The position numbers and the translations under genes were made by a program. The notes below the pieces were generated by a model. It saw only the letters and a program-made list of their open reading frames with translations, searched no databases and had not been told where the DNA came from. This document shows, one piece after another, positions 52,147 through 63,791 of a stretch of 64,000 nt of DNA. Every line of letters starts with the position of its first letter. Within the stretch, counting starts at the first letter, position 1. This stretch comes from Gautieria morchelliformis (lineage: Eukaryota > Basidiomycota > Agaricomycetes > Gomphales > Gomphaceae), in assembly GCA_015179125.1 (NCBI GenBank), contig WHVA01000028.1, positions 372,001-436,000 of the forward strand, in the 5' to 3' direction.

Positions 52147-54952
52147 AAGTCACCCATGGCATCTCCGGTGTTCTTCATCAAGAAGAAGGACGGCTCGCTC
52201 AGACTTGTGCAGGATTACCGGGCCTTGAATGCGATCACGATCAAGAACCGGTACCCCATTCCACTCATTTCCGAACTAATCACACAACTCCGTGGGGCAA
52301 GGTACTTCACTAAGCTGGATGTCCGCTGGGGCTTCAATAATGTTCGGATCCGAGAGGGAGACGAGTGGAAGGCCGCATTCCGCACCAACCGGGGACTCTT
52401 TGAGCCACAGGTCATGTTCTTCGGCCTCACCAACAGTCCCGCCACATTCCAGACGATGATGAATGACATTTTCCGTGACATGATAGCAGAAGGGGTTGTC
52501 TGCGTCTACCTCGATGACATCCTCATCTTCACAAAAACAATGTCCGAACATCGGGAAGTTGTGCGGAGAGTGCTGGAACGGCTCCGGGAGTACAACCTGT
52601 GTCTCAAGCCGGAGAAGTGCGAATTTGAGCGGACGCGGATAGAGTATCTTGGGGTGATTGTGTCGGAAGGAAAGGTGGAAATGGACCCAGTCAAAGTTTC
52701 CGGTGTGTCGGATTGGCCCGTGCTGCGGAACAAGAAGGAGGTCCAGTCCTTCATTGGGTTTGTCAATTTCTACCGGCGGTTCATCAAGGACTTCTCCTGC
52801 CACGCCCGTGCCCTCTTCGACCTCACCAAGGAGGAGGTTGGATGGCGGTGGGGAGAGCCGGAACAGGCCTCCTTCAGCAAACTCAAAGAGCTGATCACTT
52901 CTGCCCCGGTCCTGATCTTTCCCGACGACTCTCGCCGTTACTGAGTCGAGGCGGATTCTTCCGACACAGCTACCGGAGCGCTCTTGTCACAACAGTCACT
53001 GGAAGATGGTGGGGGGTGGCATCCGATTGCCTTCTTCTCTAAGAGCCTTAGTCCGGTCGAGCGGAACTATGAGATCCATGACAAGGAGATGCTGGCAATC
53101 ATCCGAGCGCTGGAGGAGTGGCGACACTTCCTCGAGGGTGCTCTATGCCCATTTGATATCTGGACAGACCACAAGAACCTCGAGTATTTCCGCACGTCTA
53201 AGAAGTTGAACCGATGACAAGCACGGTGGTCCCTACACCTGTCCCAGTTCGACTTCATGCTCCACCACCGGCCCGGCCGCACCATGGGCAAGCCCGATGC
53301 CCTATCCCGCCGTGCGGATCATGGAAGCGGAAGTGGGGACAACACGGATATGACACTGCTCCGCCCAAGTCTCTTTGCAATCCGTGCCCTAGAGGGAGTG
53401 ACTGCAGTTGGGGTGGAAGCGGAAATGCTCCGGGATATCTGGAGGCAGTACCGGAATGGAGAGAAGGAGGAGTCGGTGGTGAAGGCAGTGGAGGAACTTC
53501 GGAAAGGGCACTCACGGTCTGTGCGGGCAGCGGAATGGTCGGAACGTGATGGACTGCTCCACTTCAGAGGCAAGGTCTACGTTCCAGGTGGGGCGGACCT
53601 CCGCCGCCGCATTGTGTCCCAGCACCATGACACATGGGTCGCTGGGCATGCTGGCAGGTGGAAGACGCTGGAGTTAGTGGCTTGGAATTACTGGTGGCCC
53701 CAGATGTCCTGCTACATTGGACAGTACGTGAAGACATGTGACCTTTGTCTCCGAACCAAAGCACAACGACATCCGCCCGTCGGAGAACTTGTTCCGCTCC
53801 TGATTCCCGAATCCCACTGGGACAACATCAGTGTCGACTTCATCGTTGAACTCCCAGAGTCTCATGGCTACGACGCGATCATGAATGTCGTGGATTCGGT
53901 AAGTAAGGTGTCCCACTTCATTCCGACGCACACGACGATCACAGCCCTCGGAGCGGCCCGCCTGTTCCTTGCACATGTCTGGAAGTTGCATGGGCTCCCG
54001 AAACAAGTCGTTTCTGACCGAGGTCCACAGTTCGTCGCGGAACTGACTCGGGAGCTCTACCGCCTGCTCGGCATAAAGCTGGCTACCACCACAGCATACC
54101 ATCCACAGGGTGACAGACAGACGGAACGGGTCAATCAGGAGTTGGAGCAATATCTCCGCCTCTTTGTCAATGAGAGGCAGGACGACTGGGATGAGTTACT
54201 TCCACTGGCGGAATTCCAATACAACAACCATGTACATTCCGCCACACAACAGACTCCCTTCATGCTTGACTCCGGATGACACCCGCGGATGGGCTTCGAA
54301 CCACGCCAGGCTGACTCCTGACTCGAGACGGTCAATGAGTTCTGGGACCGCATGGACTCCACCCTTTCGGAAGCCAAGTCGGCCCTTGCGAAGGCCAAGG
54401 ATGACATGGCAAGGTACTACAACCAATGCCGGGTTCCTGCCCCAGAGTACCAAGTTGGAGACAAGGTGTACCTAGATGCAAGTGACATCTGCACCACACG
54501 CCCTTCGCAGAAGCTTGCCCACCGCTACCTTGGGCCCTTCACAGTGACGCGGAGGGTTGGATGGAATGCATACCGCCTCCGACTTCTGATGTCCATGTCC
54601 CGCCTCCACCCCGTCTTCAACGTGGTGAAGTTACTCCCTATGCTAGAGGACCCAATTCCGGGTCGGAAGGCTGGTCCGCCACCTCCGCTGGAAATTGTAG
54701 ATGGGGAAGAGCACTATGTGGTGGAATGGATCCTGGACAGCCGGTTTGTGCGAGGACGACTCCAATTCCTCGTGAAATGGGAAGGGTATGGGTACGAGGA
54801 GAATTCGTGGGTCCCAGAGCCAGATGTTTCCGCTCCAGGCAAACTCCGTGAGTTCTATAGGACACACCCCGGTGCCCCTCGCTGAATCCGCTCACTGGCA
54901 TTTCAATCCCTCGTGTCCCGTGCTTCGAGGACGCAGCACGCTAGAGGGGGGG
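52147..54952 (+). pseudogene. Gypsy E pol: RT, RNase H, integrase, chromodomain
   Basis: Colinear with gypsy D pol: RT from MASPVFFIKKKDG to VYLDDILIF, RNase H ([31 protein letters not shown]), integrase finger (QHHDTWVAGHAGRW...CDLC), core (SVDFIVELPE; SDRGPQF; DRQTERVNQELEQYL), C-terminal module and chromodomain (HYVVEWILDSRFVRGRLQFL). TGA stops occur at 52942, 53215, 54277, 54319 and 54883; in gypsy D four of these are CGA and one is CAA. After the last stop the frame would run into the LTR as in D. Inactive. Confidence 0.88.
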
Positions 54953-55445
54953 TGATGTCAGGGGACACCCTGTTTTCCATTTCCAGTTCCGACACCACAC
55001 CCAGTTCCTACTCCATTTCCGACTCCGGTTCCGGTTCCGATTCCATCTCCGCCTCCGCTTTCGGAAATGATTCCGCTTCTGGGAGAACTTCCACCAGTTC
55101 TGTTCGCCTCGCCAGTTCCACTCCAATTTCCAACTTCCACTCTCAGAACAGTGTCAGAAATCAAGTGACTCGCATAATAGGTGGCATCAAGGGTCGATCA
55201 AGGGTCAGGGTGGTCAAGGAGATGCAGGGTTGATGGCGGGTGCCAAGTGTTGTCCCTGGCTGCGCAGCGTAGTATAATACGGGCTCGCTGACATTGGGGG
55301 TCCTTAGACTTTTCTCTTTGGATTTCCCCTTGTCAGGTGAGAATCCCCTCTCTTGTATACTCTGTTCATTTATACATACTTTGGATTTCCCCTTGTCAGT
55401 TGTGTGGTAGTGTGATCTCCACAACTAGCCAGGGTTGCCCTTACA
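54953..55445 (+). repeat. 3' LTR of gypsy E
   Basis: Preceded by the polypurine tract AGAGGGGGGG (54943-54952), it starts TGATGTCAGGGGACACC and ends GGGTTGCCCTTACA, 493 bp. Very similar to both gypsy D LTRs. The duplicated word CTTTGGATTTCCCCTTGTCA is present. No matching target duplication can be tested because the 5' LTR is missing. Confidence 0.88.
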
Positions 55446-55617
55446 GTGGGGTTCCTACTTGTCCCATGCTATATAGGTGTCGCTGTAGCTGTATGTGTCC
55501 CATCCTGAGCTGTATCAATATGCTGGATTGTCACCTTGGTAGTTGAGCTGCTATTTTGTGGTAATCCGTAGAGGGCGCCTTAGGATCAATTGCTCATAGC
55601 TTGGGGAACCTTGGTGA
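55446..55617. other. Possible LINE 3' untranslated DNA
   Basis: Lies between the gypsy E LTR and the end of the minus-strand LINE frame. No poly(A) or simple tail is visible in LINE orientation, so the LINE 3' end is probably lost. Confidence 0.35.
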
Positions 55618-57208
55618 TCACGTGAATGAGACCTGGGCTTCGCTCTTCAGCTTCTTGTTGTGTGCCGCCTTAAGCGCGGCCTTGCTGATCGGTAGCGTCG
55701 AGCGTAGCAAGAGTGGGAGGGATCGGGCTGGGCTGCTGCACCCTTCCGCGGCTATCTTGGCCATTTTGTCTGCCGCCTCATTGCCTGCTACTCCCTTGTG
55801 TCCCGGTATCCAGTATACCTCGAGTGGTGTGTTCTGGTGCTTCTGAGCGATTTCGGACATCTGTGTGAGGAAGTGGTCTGTTAGATAATTCCCAGGGGCG
55901 CTTTGGAAACTACTGAGTGCTTTGACTACTCCTTGGTTATCAGCTGCTATGGCGGCGTCCTCAATGAAGTTCATGCTCCTGTATTATCATCGCAGCCAAT
56001 ATAAGTCCCACTAGCTCGGCTTCATAGACTGTGTACTGTGTGTTGGGCCCCAGATAGTACTGTAATGATCTGCATCGTGTCCCATTGATGTACAGCACCA
56101 CTGCGGCCCCAACCCCTCCCTCGTGGTTAGATCCATCCGTATAGAGTTTGAACACGCTGGTGTTGGACTTGTTGTGGGCAAGGGCCTCTTTGGCATCCCG
56201 TGGGACCGTGATTTGCATCGGGGGCCACCATGTCAGTCCGTGTCGTGTTGGCTGGGTGTATTCGACTGTGCCCGGCCGCAGGGCATGCGTGTGGAGTAGC
56301 TCGTGGAGAGGCGATCTGTGCCTCTTCACATATCTAGCTACCCGCTCGCCGGTGCAGCGGGTGTTCGGGTGGCAGCGAGATCAGCCAGATTTCTGCGCTG
56401 TGGGTGAGCTTATCTAGTCTAAGGCGGGCAGGGAGCAGGTCAGTGTGGACGTCTAGGACATCGGTGGCTGTGGAGCGGAGGGCTCTGGTAATGTAGATTG
56501 CCGCCATCCTTTGTACTCGCACTATTTTGTTCACCACCCCTACCGAGCCCTTGGACTTCTTGTCGCCCCTCTCCTTCCTGAACCGCGTGAACCACACGTC
56601 CACGGCATAGAGCATCTTAGGTATGGCGATGCTGACGTATAAGTGCCGCATGTTATGGTACGACATTCCTCGTGTCGGCTTGGACAGGCGCCGGAACTGC
56701 ATGTCCCAATCTGCTCCTTTGGCTGCGGCGTAGGTGGCCTGCTCCTTGAAACGCAGCTCTTGGTCAAGGATGACCCCCAACAGCTTGTGGGAGGGGGTTG
56801 GGGTGATGATTGTTCCATTGATGTCTATGGGCAGCCTGCTCACCGGCCATTTTTTCCCTGCGTGCGTGGGATCTTTCTCTCGTTTCCTGGTAAAGTCAAT
56901 TACCTGCATTTTTTCCATCTTGAAGTGCGAGTTGTGAGTGAGGGACCAGGTGTGTGCACCCCCTTCCCTGTTCATCATGCGTGCAAGTTTCGCATGCGTC
57001 TGCTGGAATGTGGTTCCCGCTGCTAAGAACATCACGTCGTCGATGAAGGCCGGCGCAAGCTCCCCTTTCTCCTTCTGCGCCACCTCTATCAAGCCGGCAT
57101 TGTAGAAGTGGTAAAGGATCACCGAGACCGGGTCTCCTTGGTCACAGCCGTTATCAATTTCTAGTGGTTCGGATAGGAAATCATCGAATTGTATTCGGGT
57201 GCGCCGCT
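55618..57208 (-). pseudogene. LINE ORF2, C-terminal half: RT and RNase H
   Basis: RT begins at the interrupted edge with RTRIQFDDFLSEPLEI and NGCDQGDPVSVILYHFYNAG, and carries the catalytic AFIDDVMFLA, then thumb-like sequence to 56334. After a one-base frameshift, RNase H follows: LYTDGSNHEGGVGAAVVL, YEAELVGLILAAM, AADNQGVVKAL, IPGHKGVAGNEAADKMAK, with a further frameshift near 55965. It belongs to the same type of LINE as the 5' half at 36282 but is on the opposite strand and need not be the same copy. The 3' LTR of gypsy G interrupts it at 57209. Confidence 0.8.
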
Positions 57209-57433
57209 GTAAAGATGTCGATCTTAGGACCTTGTATCACAAGGGCACTGCAGAACTTGACCAATGAGTGGTATTCTGAATGCTACGTAGTGACAGGTAA
57301 GAGTAAGATGCGATGGGGACCGCTAGCCGGTTCCCACGCATAAACTATACAGTGGGTCCCTAAGGGGCCCACTGGGATTATGTAATAACTAATGTACATG
57401 TAGATACACGGGTTATTTACACCCTCCCCCTCT
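57209..57433 (-). repeat. 3' LTR and polypurine tract of gypsy G
   Basis: The minus strand has GAGGGGGAGGG (57422-57432) followed by TGTAAATAACCC at 57421, and the LTR ends CATCTTTACA at 57209 (213 bp). Related to the LTR at 1700-1893. It lies within LINE sequence on its left side. Confidence 0.85.
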
Positions 57434-57457
57434 ATAGACAACTATAGGGGTTAACGC

Positions 57458-59341
57458 CTACTCATAGAGGTCGTCCATGAGGGAGTCCTCTAGAGTGGCC
57501 GATACGACGACGTCGTCGTACGGGGCCGGAGGGGCACGTGACTCCTCCGGGGGTACCTCCGCGTCATCGGTGGCGATCGGGTGAGGCTGGTCGGCCTCGC
57601 CATTAGCGGCAGTCTCCGCTTGGGCGCTGGGGCCCGCGTCCTCGCGGAGCATGGCCTCAACAGCCGGGTGCTCTGTTTGAGGAGGGGGCCGGATGCGCGC
57701 CAGCTCTTGGTTGAGCTGAGCGTGAGTGAGGGGTCGCGGCACTGCAGCCCTCACGTGGCTGGTCTCGATGACCTTTTGTTGGCCCTCACGGGCGGCGGCG
57801 CTGAATGCCGCGCCGGTGATGCTGCGCTGAACGTAATGTTCAATGCACGCCGCTCGCTCACGAGTGCCATCTCCGCGAGTGGGATGTCGGGGCCGGCCTG
57901 GCCCTCCACAGGGAATGGGCCCGTGATTGAGAGCCGCAGGGTGGTGCTCTGAGGCGTCAGCACTTCCCTGGCATCGACGAGGCTCGACCATTGGTCCGTC
58001 GAGCCAAAGAGGTCGAGTAGCCTCGCCCTGAGCGGTGATGCGACCCCTTTGACCCGGGGTGCAAGGGCCTTCAACCACATCCAGATGTCCATGTCATCTA
58101 GGTTGAAGGTGCCATCCGCGTTGTCATGGATGGCGGAGGGGATTCCTTCAGGGTTGTGTATCCAACCCTTTAGAATGGCCGCGATGTCATGCGGGGTACC
58201 GCCCGCTATCACGAGACAATCCCTTTTGGGATTGCGAGCACGTTGTTCGCGCTCGATGCGTTTGAACACGCCGATCATCTCGCGCGTACGCGCGATCTGC
58301 GGTGTTTCTTTTGCCCGCGCTATGAGTTTGACGAAGCGGGGTTCGTCAAGCGGGCAGACGTCATACCATTGGGTACGACGTTGTTGGGCCTTTCCTACCG
58401 GTCGTGGTAGGAGGCCCGTCTCGGAGATCGGTGGATCTCCGAGTGGGATGAGCCTTCCCTCCCCTGGGTATGGAGGATGAACTGACTCAACTGTCCCCAC
58501 CGGCGGATGTAGGGCCACGCCAGGCCCGATGTACTGGGCCTCGACCTGTGCTACCCGCCGCTGAAGGGCGGGGTCGTTGATGGTGTGCGACGATGACGCC
58601 GCTAGGTAAGCGCTGATTGCTCTTTCCTTGTCAATGGCTAGCCCATTGACCGTGTGGAGGGAGCCGCGCAATTTCTTGCGCTTTTTCTTTGGCTGCTCTG
58701 CCAGCCGCTGTGCCCGTTCGGGGTCGTACGTCTTCCAGACGGACGAGTCTGACTCCCATCCATCTGGGACGCCGTACGCAGAGTCGGAAGGTGCGCTCTG
58801 CCCTTCCGTTGTTGTCGTGGTCGGAGTCGGCACCGACAATTGGGACGCGAGCCCCGATGTTGCACGCGCCGGCAATGGCGCCGTCGCGCGAGGTGAAGAT
58901 GGCCCAGCCACTGGGTCTGTGGCCGGGTCATGTCGCGGCCTTGTTGAGGCAGCGTGGACCAGGGTAACCTGGAGCTGGGCTGCACTCAGCTGCTGCTCCA
59001 GTTCCTTGATCCTGGCGCGCTCAGTTACGAGCGCGTCGTCGCGGTCCTCGACCGCGCGTTCTAGCTCCTTGACCTCTTTCTTGAGGTCGTGGACGTCCCG
59101 GAGGGGCTCTTCTCGCGCGTCACGTGCGATGCCCCTTGGGAGCCATCCCCAAGCTGCATCGACGGCGTCGCCGATGTCTTCATCCCGCAACTTGACCTTG
59201 TGGGTGCCGGTCGCGGCCCTAAGGTGCACGGCGTAGTCCGCACATGTTGCGCAATCGTCTGGGTGGACGATGGCGAGGGCGTCCTCCCATCCCACGATCG
59301 TCCAGTGCTCCTGGTCTATCGGAGCACGGAGAATGTCTGCG
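57458..59341 (-). CDS. Extra coiled-coil ORF of gypsy G in place of the integrase core
   Basis: An open frame begins just after the conserved integrase-finger end YWWPGM (a TGA at about 59342) and reads AADILRAPIDQEHWTIVGWE, with the first ATG at 59295. Features in order: a Cys-containing segment (HPDDCATCADYAVHLRAATG), a coiled coil (DLKKEVKELERAVEDRDDAL, RIKELEQQLSAAQLQ, about residues 70-115), a Ser/Thr/Pro linker, a basic KKKRKKLRG patch and a conserved-looking C-terminal domain (WYDVCPLDEPRFVKLIARAK, DCLVIAGGTPHDIAAILKGW, DDMDIWMWLKALAP). After a one-base shift near 57850 it continues in another frame (QKVIETSHVRAAVPRPLTHA) to 57458. No integrase D,D,E core is present. I do not know the function; similar uncharacterised proteins occur in polypore fungi as far as I recall. 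Confidence 0.65.
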
Positions 59342-60476
59342 GCTCATGCCCGGCCACCAATATGCTCTTCGAACGTAGTTCGAAGTCTTCAGATGGCCGT
59401 AGTGGCTAACTATCTGATGTGCCCGATCGATGATAATTTCGATCAGCCTCCTTCCCCCTTGAAGAACAGAGCGGGGGACGGCAATGACATCTCTTTTGAG
59501 CTGATTCTTAGTCCAGATCAGCCCGTCCCGGATCCCGAATCTCGGGTGCACGTCTGGGTGCGCCATGATCTTTGTGAACATGGTGTCCCTATGGTACGCA
59601 TCTCGTAGGACCTTAGACAGGTCTACGCCTTGCTCAACGATCCGGCGCAGGGGTGCGCCATCATTCCCTGCGGCGATGGCTCTGATGTCATCGTCGTCGT
59701 CGCTTGATGCGGCGACGTGCGCGGGCTCTGGTGAGCCCTCATTTAATGCGGCGGCTTCCGTTACTCTCGCCTCTGTCTTCTCAGTGAGGCGTTTAGAGCG
59801 TCTTGTCGCTGCTGTTCGCAGCTCGACATACCGGTCGGTGGGCAATAACCCACCGTCCAGATCTAGACGCGCATCCGGGTTCACGAAGACGTGGTCCGGG
59901 TGATTGTCATCACTCGTGTCGCTCTTGTAGTAGCGCGACAGGCAGTCCGCTACCTTGTTCTCTACACCGTCACCATGAACGGTGTTGAAATTGAACCGTG
60001 AGAGAAACTCCCACCATCTGACCTGACGGTCAGATAGGCTCTTTTGGGTCTCGAAGTACTTGAGTCCCTTGTGGTCTGTGACGAGGGTGAACCTTCACCC
60101 CAGCAGTTTGTCCTCCCATTTCATGAGAGCCTCGAGCACCGCGATAGTCTCGTGCTCGTGAGTCTGGTAGTGTTGCTGAGCAACGCTGAACTTCTTTGAC
60201 AAGAAGCCGGCCGGTCGACAAGTTTTCCAGTCAGGACCTTGGCTGTAGACCGCACCGACGCTGGCTTTTGATCCGTCGGTGATCACCCAGATCGGCTCTG
60301 GGCACCTTGCGTCTACTGGACGCAGGATCGGGGCCTTACAGGCCAACGCCTTAATGCTTTGCCAGCATTTGTCGAGCAGTGGCGTCCATTCGAATGGACG
60401 GTTATTACGTGCACAGCCCGATAGCGGGGTGGTATATGCGCTAACATCCGGCATGTAGTGTGCCAGATACTGTACG
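59219..60476 (-). pseudogene. Gypsy G RNase H and truncated integrase
   Basis: RNase H: PFEWTPLLDKCWQSIKALAC, ITDGSKASVGAVYSQGPDW, HEHETIAVLEALMKWEDKLLG, then TGA at 60095 and FTLVTDHKGLKYFETQKSL, RWWEFLSRFNF. The integrase N-terminal finger follows (DRAHQIVSHYGHLKTSNYVR, AYWWPGM at about 59345), after which integrase homology ends. The right end at 60476 is the site of a solo copia LTR. The TGA at 60095 stands where Arg is usual. Confidence 0.78.
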
Positions 60477-60964
60477 TGTTAGCAACTAGGGGCTATGGCA
60501 GGGAAGGTTCGGTAGAGTTCTTAGAAAGCTAGAATCAAATACACTCTCTCAGTGAATTTATTGTCACTGATATATTAATACAATACCTAGAATCAAATAC
60601 ACTACATGATTTTCAGTCAACATGCTATGTAAATATGAAAGATACTACTCGCCTCTCTCAGTGAATTTATTGTCACTGAGAGAGGAGCACTATCCTGTCT
60701 CAGAAGGCATATACGTGCACCCGGCCCTTTAGCGCCCAAGGGCTCGCGCGTCGAAGTCATTTCAAACTCCGCTGGGTGCAGCCGCCTGTGAAAATAGAAA
60801 TAACAGAATGGAATGGAGAGATAGGGAGTGACTAGAAAATTTCGAAAATAAGCAGAGAAGTGGATGCATGGTACAAGAACAGTATGAGAAAATATTGAAA
60901 CACTACACAATAAATTGAATATATTATGCTTGATTTTGGTGCAGGAGCATAAATGCACCCAACA
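60477..60964 (-). mobile_element. Solo copia LTR with TSD GTACG inside gypsy G
   Basis: 488 bp, TGTTAGCAAC...ACCCAACA on the + strand, flanked by GTACG (60472-60476 and 60965-60969). Nearly identical in layout to the solo LTR at 31057. It carries the same hairpin with CCTCTCTCAGTGA arms. It separates the RT and RNase H parts of gypsy G. Confidence 0.9.
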
Positions 60965-61850
60965 GTACGAGCCTGAGGAAGCGCTGGACGTCGTTGAACG
61001 TCCGTGGCCTATGCCACTCACGGATGCGTTGCATCTTATCCTCGTCAGCATGTACCCCTCGGCCATCGATCATATGGCCGAGGCACTCCATTCAGATGGA
61101 GTAGAGGTCCACCTTTTTCTTGCTCAGAAAGAGGTGGTTCTTCCTCAGTCTGTCAAAGACGATGTAGAGGTGCTCTTCATGCTCTTGTATTGAGAGCGAG
61201 AATATGAAGATGTCATCCATGTATACATGGACGAAGCAACCTATGCAGTGGCGGAAAATGGCTGTCATCAGCCGGTGGAATGTTGATGGGGCGTTACAGT
61301 CCCCCATCTGTATCACCTGGCTCCTGAAGGTGCCGAGGATTGTGGCAAAGGCTGTCTTTGCTACGTGATCTGGATGGATCCGGATCTGCTCGTATGCTTC
61401 TGACATATTGAGTTTTGTTCGATATTGGCAGCGAGCCATGTCGCTGCGTATGATATCCTGATCCGGGAAGGGCGTGACGTCCTTCACCGTGTTTTCGTTC
61501 TGCTGGCCCAGATCGAAGACGGTTCTCAATGTACCGTTCTTCTTTGGCACACACAGCATGGGCACTGCCTGCTGCGCTACTGCCGGAATCCACCACTTTG
61601 CAGTGGTGTATCGTTCTATTTTTGCCGACAGTTCCTCTCGGAAGTGTTTGGGGCATTTCGGTAGTCGATACCGCATGTGCTTGTTGGGATCGATGAGGTT
61701 GATCTCATGGTTGATCTCCCGCAGCGGCGGGAGTTCTAATGGGATTCCACTGACTAGGTCAGCGATTCTTTCCATCCATTCCTCGGGAGGCGAGGAAGGT
61801 CATCATCTGTGAGGATGATGGTAGTGGTTGGCTTAGAAGCCATTAGGCGC
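60965..61850 (-). pseudogene. Gypsy G reverse transcriptase
   Basis: Frame 61775-61092 encodes a Ty3/gypsy RT: INLIDPNKHMRYRLPKCPKH, AVPMLCVPKKNGTLRTVFDL, the catalytic VHVYMDDIFIFSLS and FDRLRKNHLFLSKKKVDLYS. A TGA at 61092 interrupts the frame before MECLGHMIDGRGVHADEDKM, where Arg is common. The join to the protease frame (61991) is also broken near 61776-61990. Confidence 0.82.
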
Positions 61851-61990
61851 TGTTGGCGTCTATTAGGTCCCACGGCGCACGGGCCCGCTTTCCTCTTTCC
61901 CATCGCTTTCACCGTTAGGTGAGAGCATCTCTCCCTACGACCGTAGGGTGAGTTCGAGGACGAGTCGTCTCGCGACTTGTCCTCCTGGCT

Positions 61991-63791
61991 TCAATGAGCC
62001 AGGTTCGGTGTCGGCGCTTGGGTGATTCTGCTCACCCGTGGCCCCTTGTCCTCGTTCTTCGATTCGTCGTCGTCGAATGAGACCTTGCCCGTGGGGATCA
62101 CCTCGTTTCCCTTGCGGATGGTCCCTGGGCTCGAGAAGTCCAGGGTTATGCCGAATCTCCTTAGGAACGGTGTCCCTAAGATCACGTCGTAATATTCGAC
62201 GTTTGCTACGTCGAAGTATTCGTTGTATGTCCCGCGACCAAAATTGATGGTCGTGTTCGTTCCATAGTTGATCGTGGAACGGCTGCCTATGCAGGCTAGC
62301 TGCAGCATGATTGGTTGCTCCAGGGAGAATGTCTTCATCCCTGTAGCTCGCGTGAATTCAGGGGACAGCAGTACCCCTTCGCTGCCGCTATCTAGCAGGC
62401 AGTGGGCTTTTACGCCGTTTATTTCCCAGTACCCCGATAGGGTACGGTTCTCACTACGCGGACGCGTTGGCCGCGTTCTGTGTTTGCTTCGGTGGTGATA
62501 CACCGGCTCGGCCGCCTTATCTGGCGTGACCGATGTGCGTGCCGCCATGACTTTCGTGGCGGTTTCGTCTTCCAGCGCGAATCTGATCGCACTGGACCTG
62601 TAGGCAGTGTCCTCCACCTCTTCGTCCCATTCATAGTATTGGGACGGCTCAGGGTCCCACTCTTCAGCGGGCGTGTCTCCGTTATCCGGAGTGTCGTTGG
62701 GTTGTGGATCACCCTCCCCCTCTTCATCAATCTGTTGAAGAGAGCTTTGATCGGGATCCGTCTCCGGATCCTCGGCTTCACCGTCGTGCCTCACGGCCGC
62801 TGTCCTTATACCGGACCTAAGCCGGGGGCATTCTGCCTTCTTGTGGCCAGGTTGGCCGCATTCAAAGCATGCAGTGTTGTTTTGGCTGCCGCTGGGCCTG
62901 TCATTGGGCCAGCCCGACGTTTTCGTCGGTGGGGCAGGTCGCGGGGACGATCCTGACGCTTGAGGCTGTTTAGCTTCAGGCGGGCGTGAGGGCGGTATCC
63001 GTTGACCTGTTCCGCTTCTTGCGAACAGGCTGGGCCTGGTCAGGCCTGTTTGTGTCAACGGCTTGCTCCCTGTGAGCCGGGCGGCGCTAGCCGTTGCTGC
63101 TGTGCTTTCTGCGCGGCGCATCCCCATGTTATATCGGGATGCCTCCTCGATCATCCGGGCCGTCTCGAAGAGTTGCTCTATTGAGCTGCTCTCGGCATTA
63201 TAGCCCTTTTTGAGGACCTCGTTGCACAGCGTTTCGCGTAGCGCAGATACGAACCGTCTCCGGAATGTGTACTCGTCTGGCGGCTGTATCATACGTGCCG
63301 CGTATTTCATGAGCTCGTTCAGCATCTCCTGAACGGTTTTCATGCCTTGCATGACCGCGTCGAACTTATTCGAGGCATGATGGTATGTCAGTGTGTGCAG
63401 GAACCTCTTTTGAAGGCCTTGCATCACTGATTCCAGCATCCAGATGTGGATCTTGAACGCTTCGAAGGAACCATTCTTGGGCTTCGCCGGTGAGGTGAGT
63501 GCCCACATAGCCGACCTGCATGTCGATGCTGGTTGGTCCTAGGAGGCAATTCATTTTCAGCCATCGTAGGATGGCTGCCACGAAGATTTCAAACTCTTCG
63601 AGGTCCGATCCCCCTGCATATGGCTCGGGGTGGGCCAATTTTACGCCGGCCTTTGCTAGCACAGACTTCTCCGGGTCTGTGTCCGCGGCGTCTGCCAACG
63701 CCACGCGGATCATCCACGTGATCCCGTCGTACGGCTCCATTGGTACGACGTCGGCCTGGTCAGGGATTCCCTGGCCTTCCGTTGGGGCCAT
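61991..63791 (-). pseudogene. Gypsy G Gag-protease
   Basis: Gag starts MAPTEGQGIPDQADVVPMEP at 63791. The capsid region (YAGGSDLEEFEIFVAAILRW, LTGEAQEWF) shifts frame near 63435 and continues (GLQKRFLHTLTYHHASNKFD, RMIQPPDEYTFRRRFVSALR). A CCHC knuckle CFECGQPGHKKAEC lies near 62830-62880, then an acidic linker and the protease (AHCLLDSGSEGVLLSPEFTR, near 62395) with VILGTPFLRRFGITLDF, to the stop at 61991. One frameshift therefore separates the first and second parts of Gag; the rest is open. Confidence 0.85.

Noticed and set aside
58628..59236. 202-codon + strand ORF
   Set aside because: GC-rich shadow of the gypsy G coiled-coil ORF.
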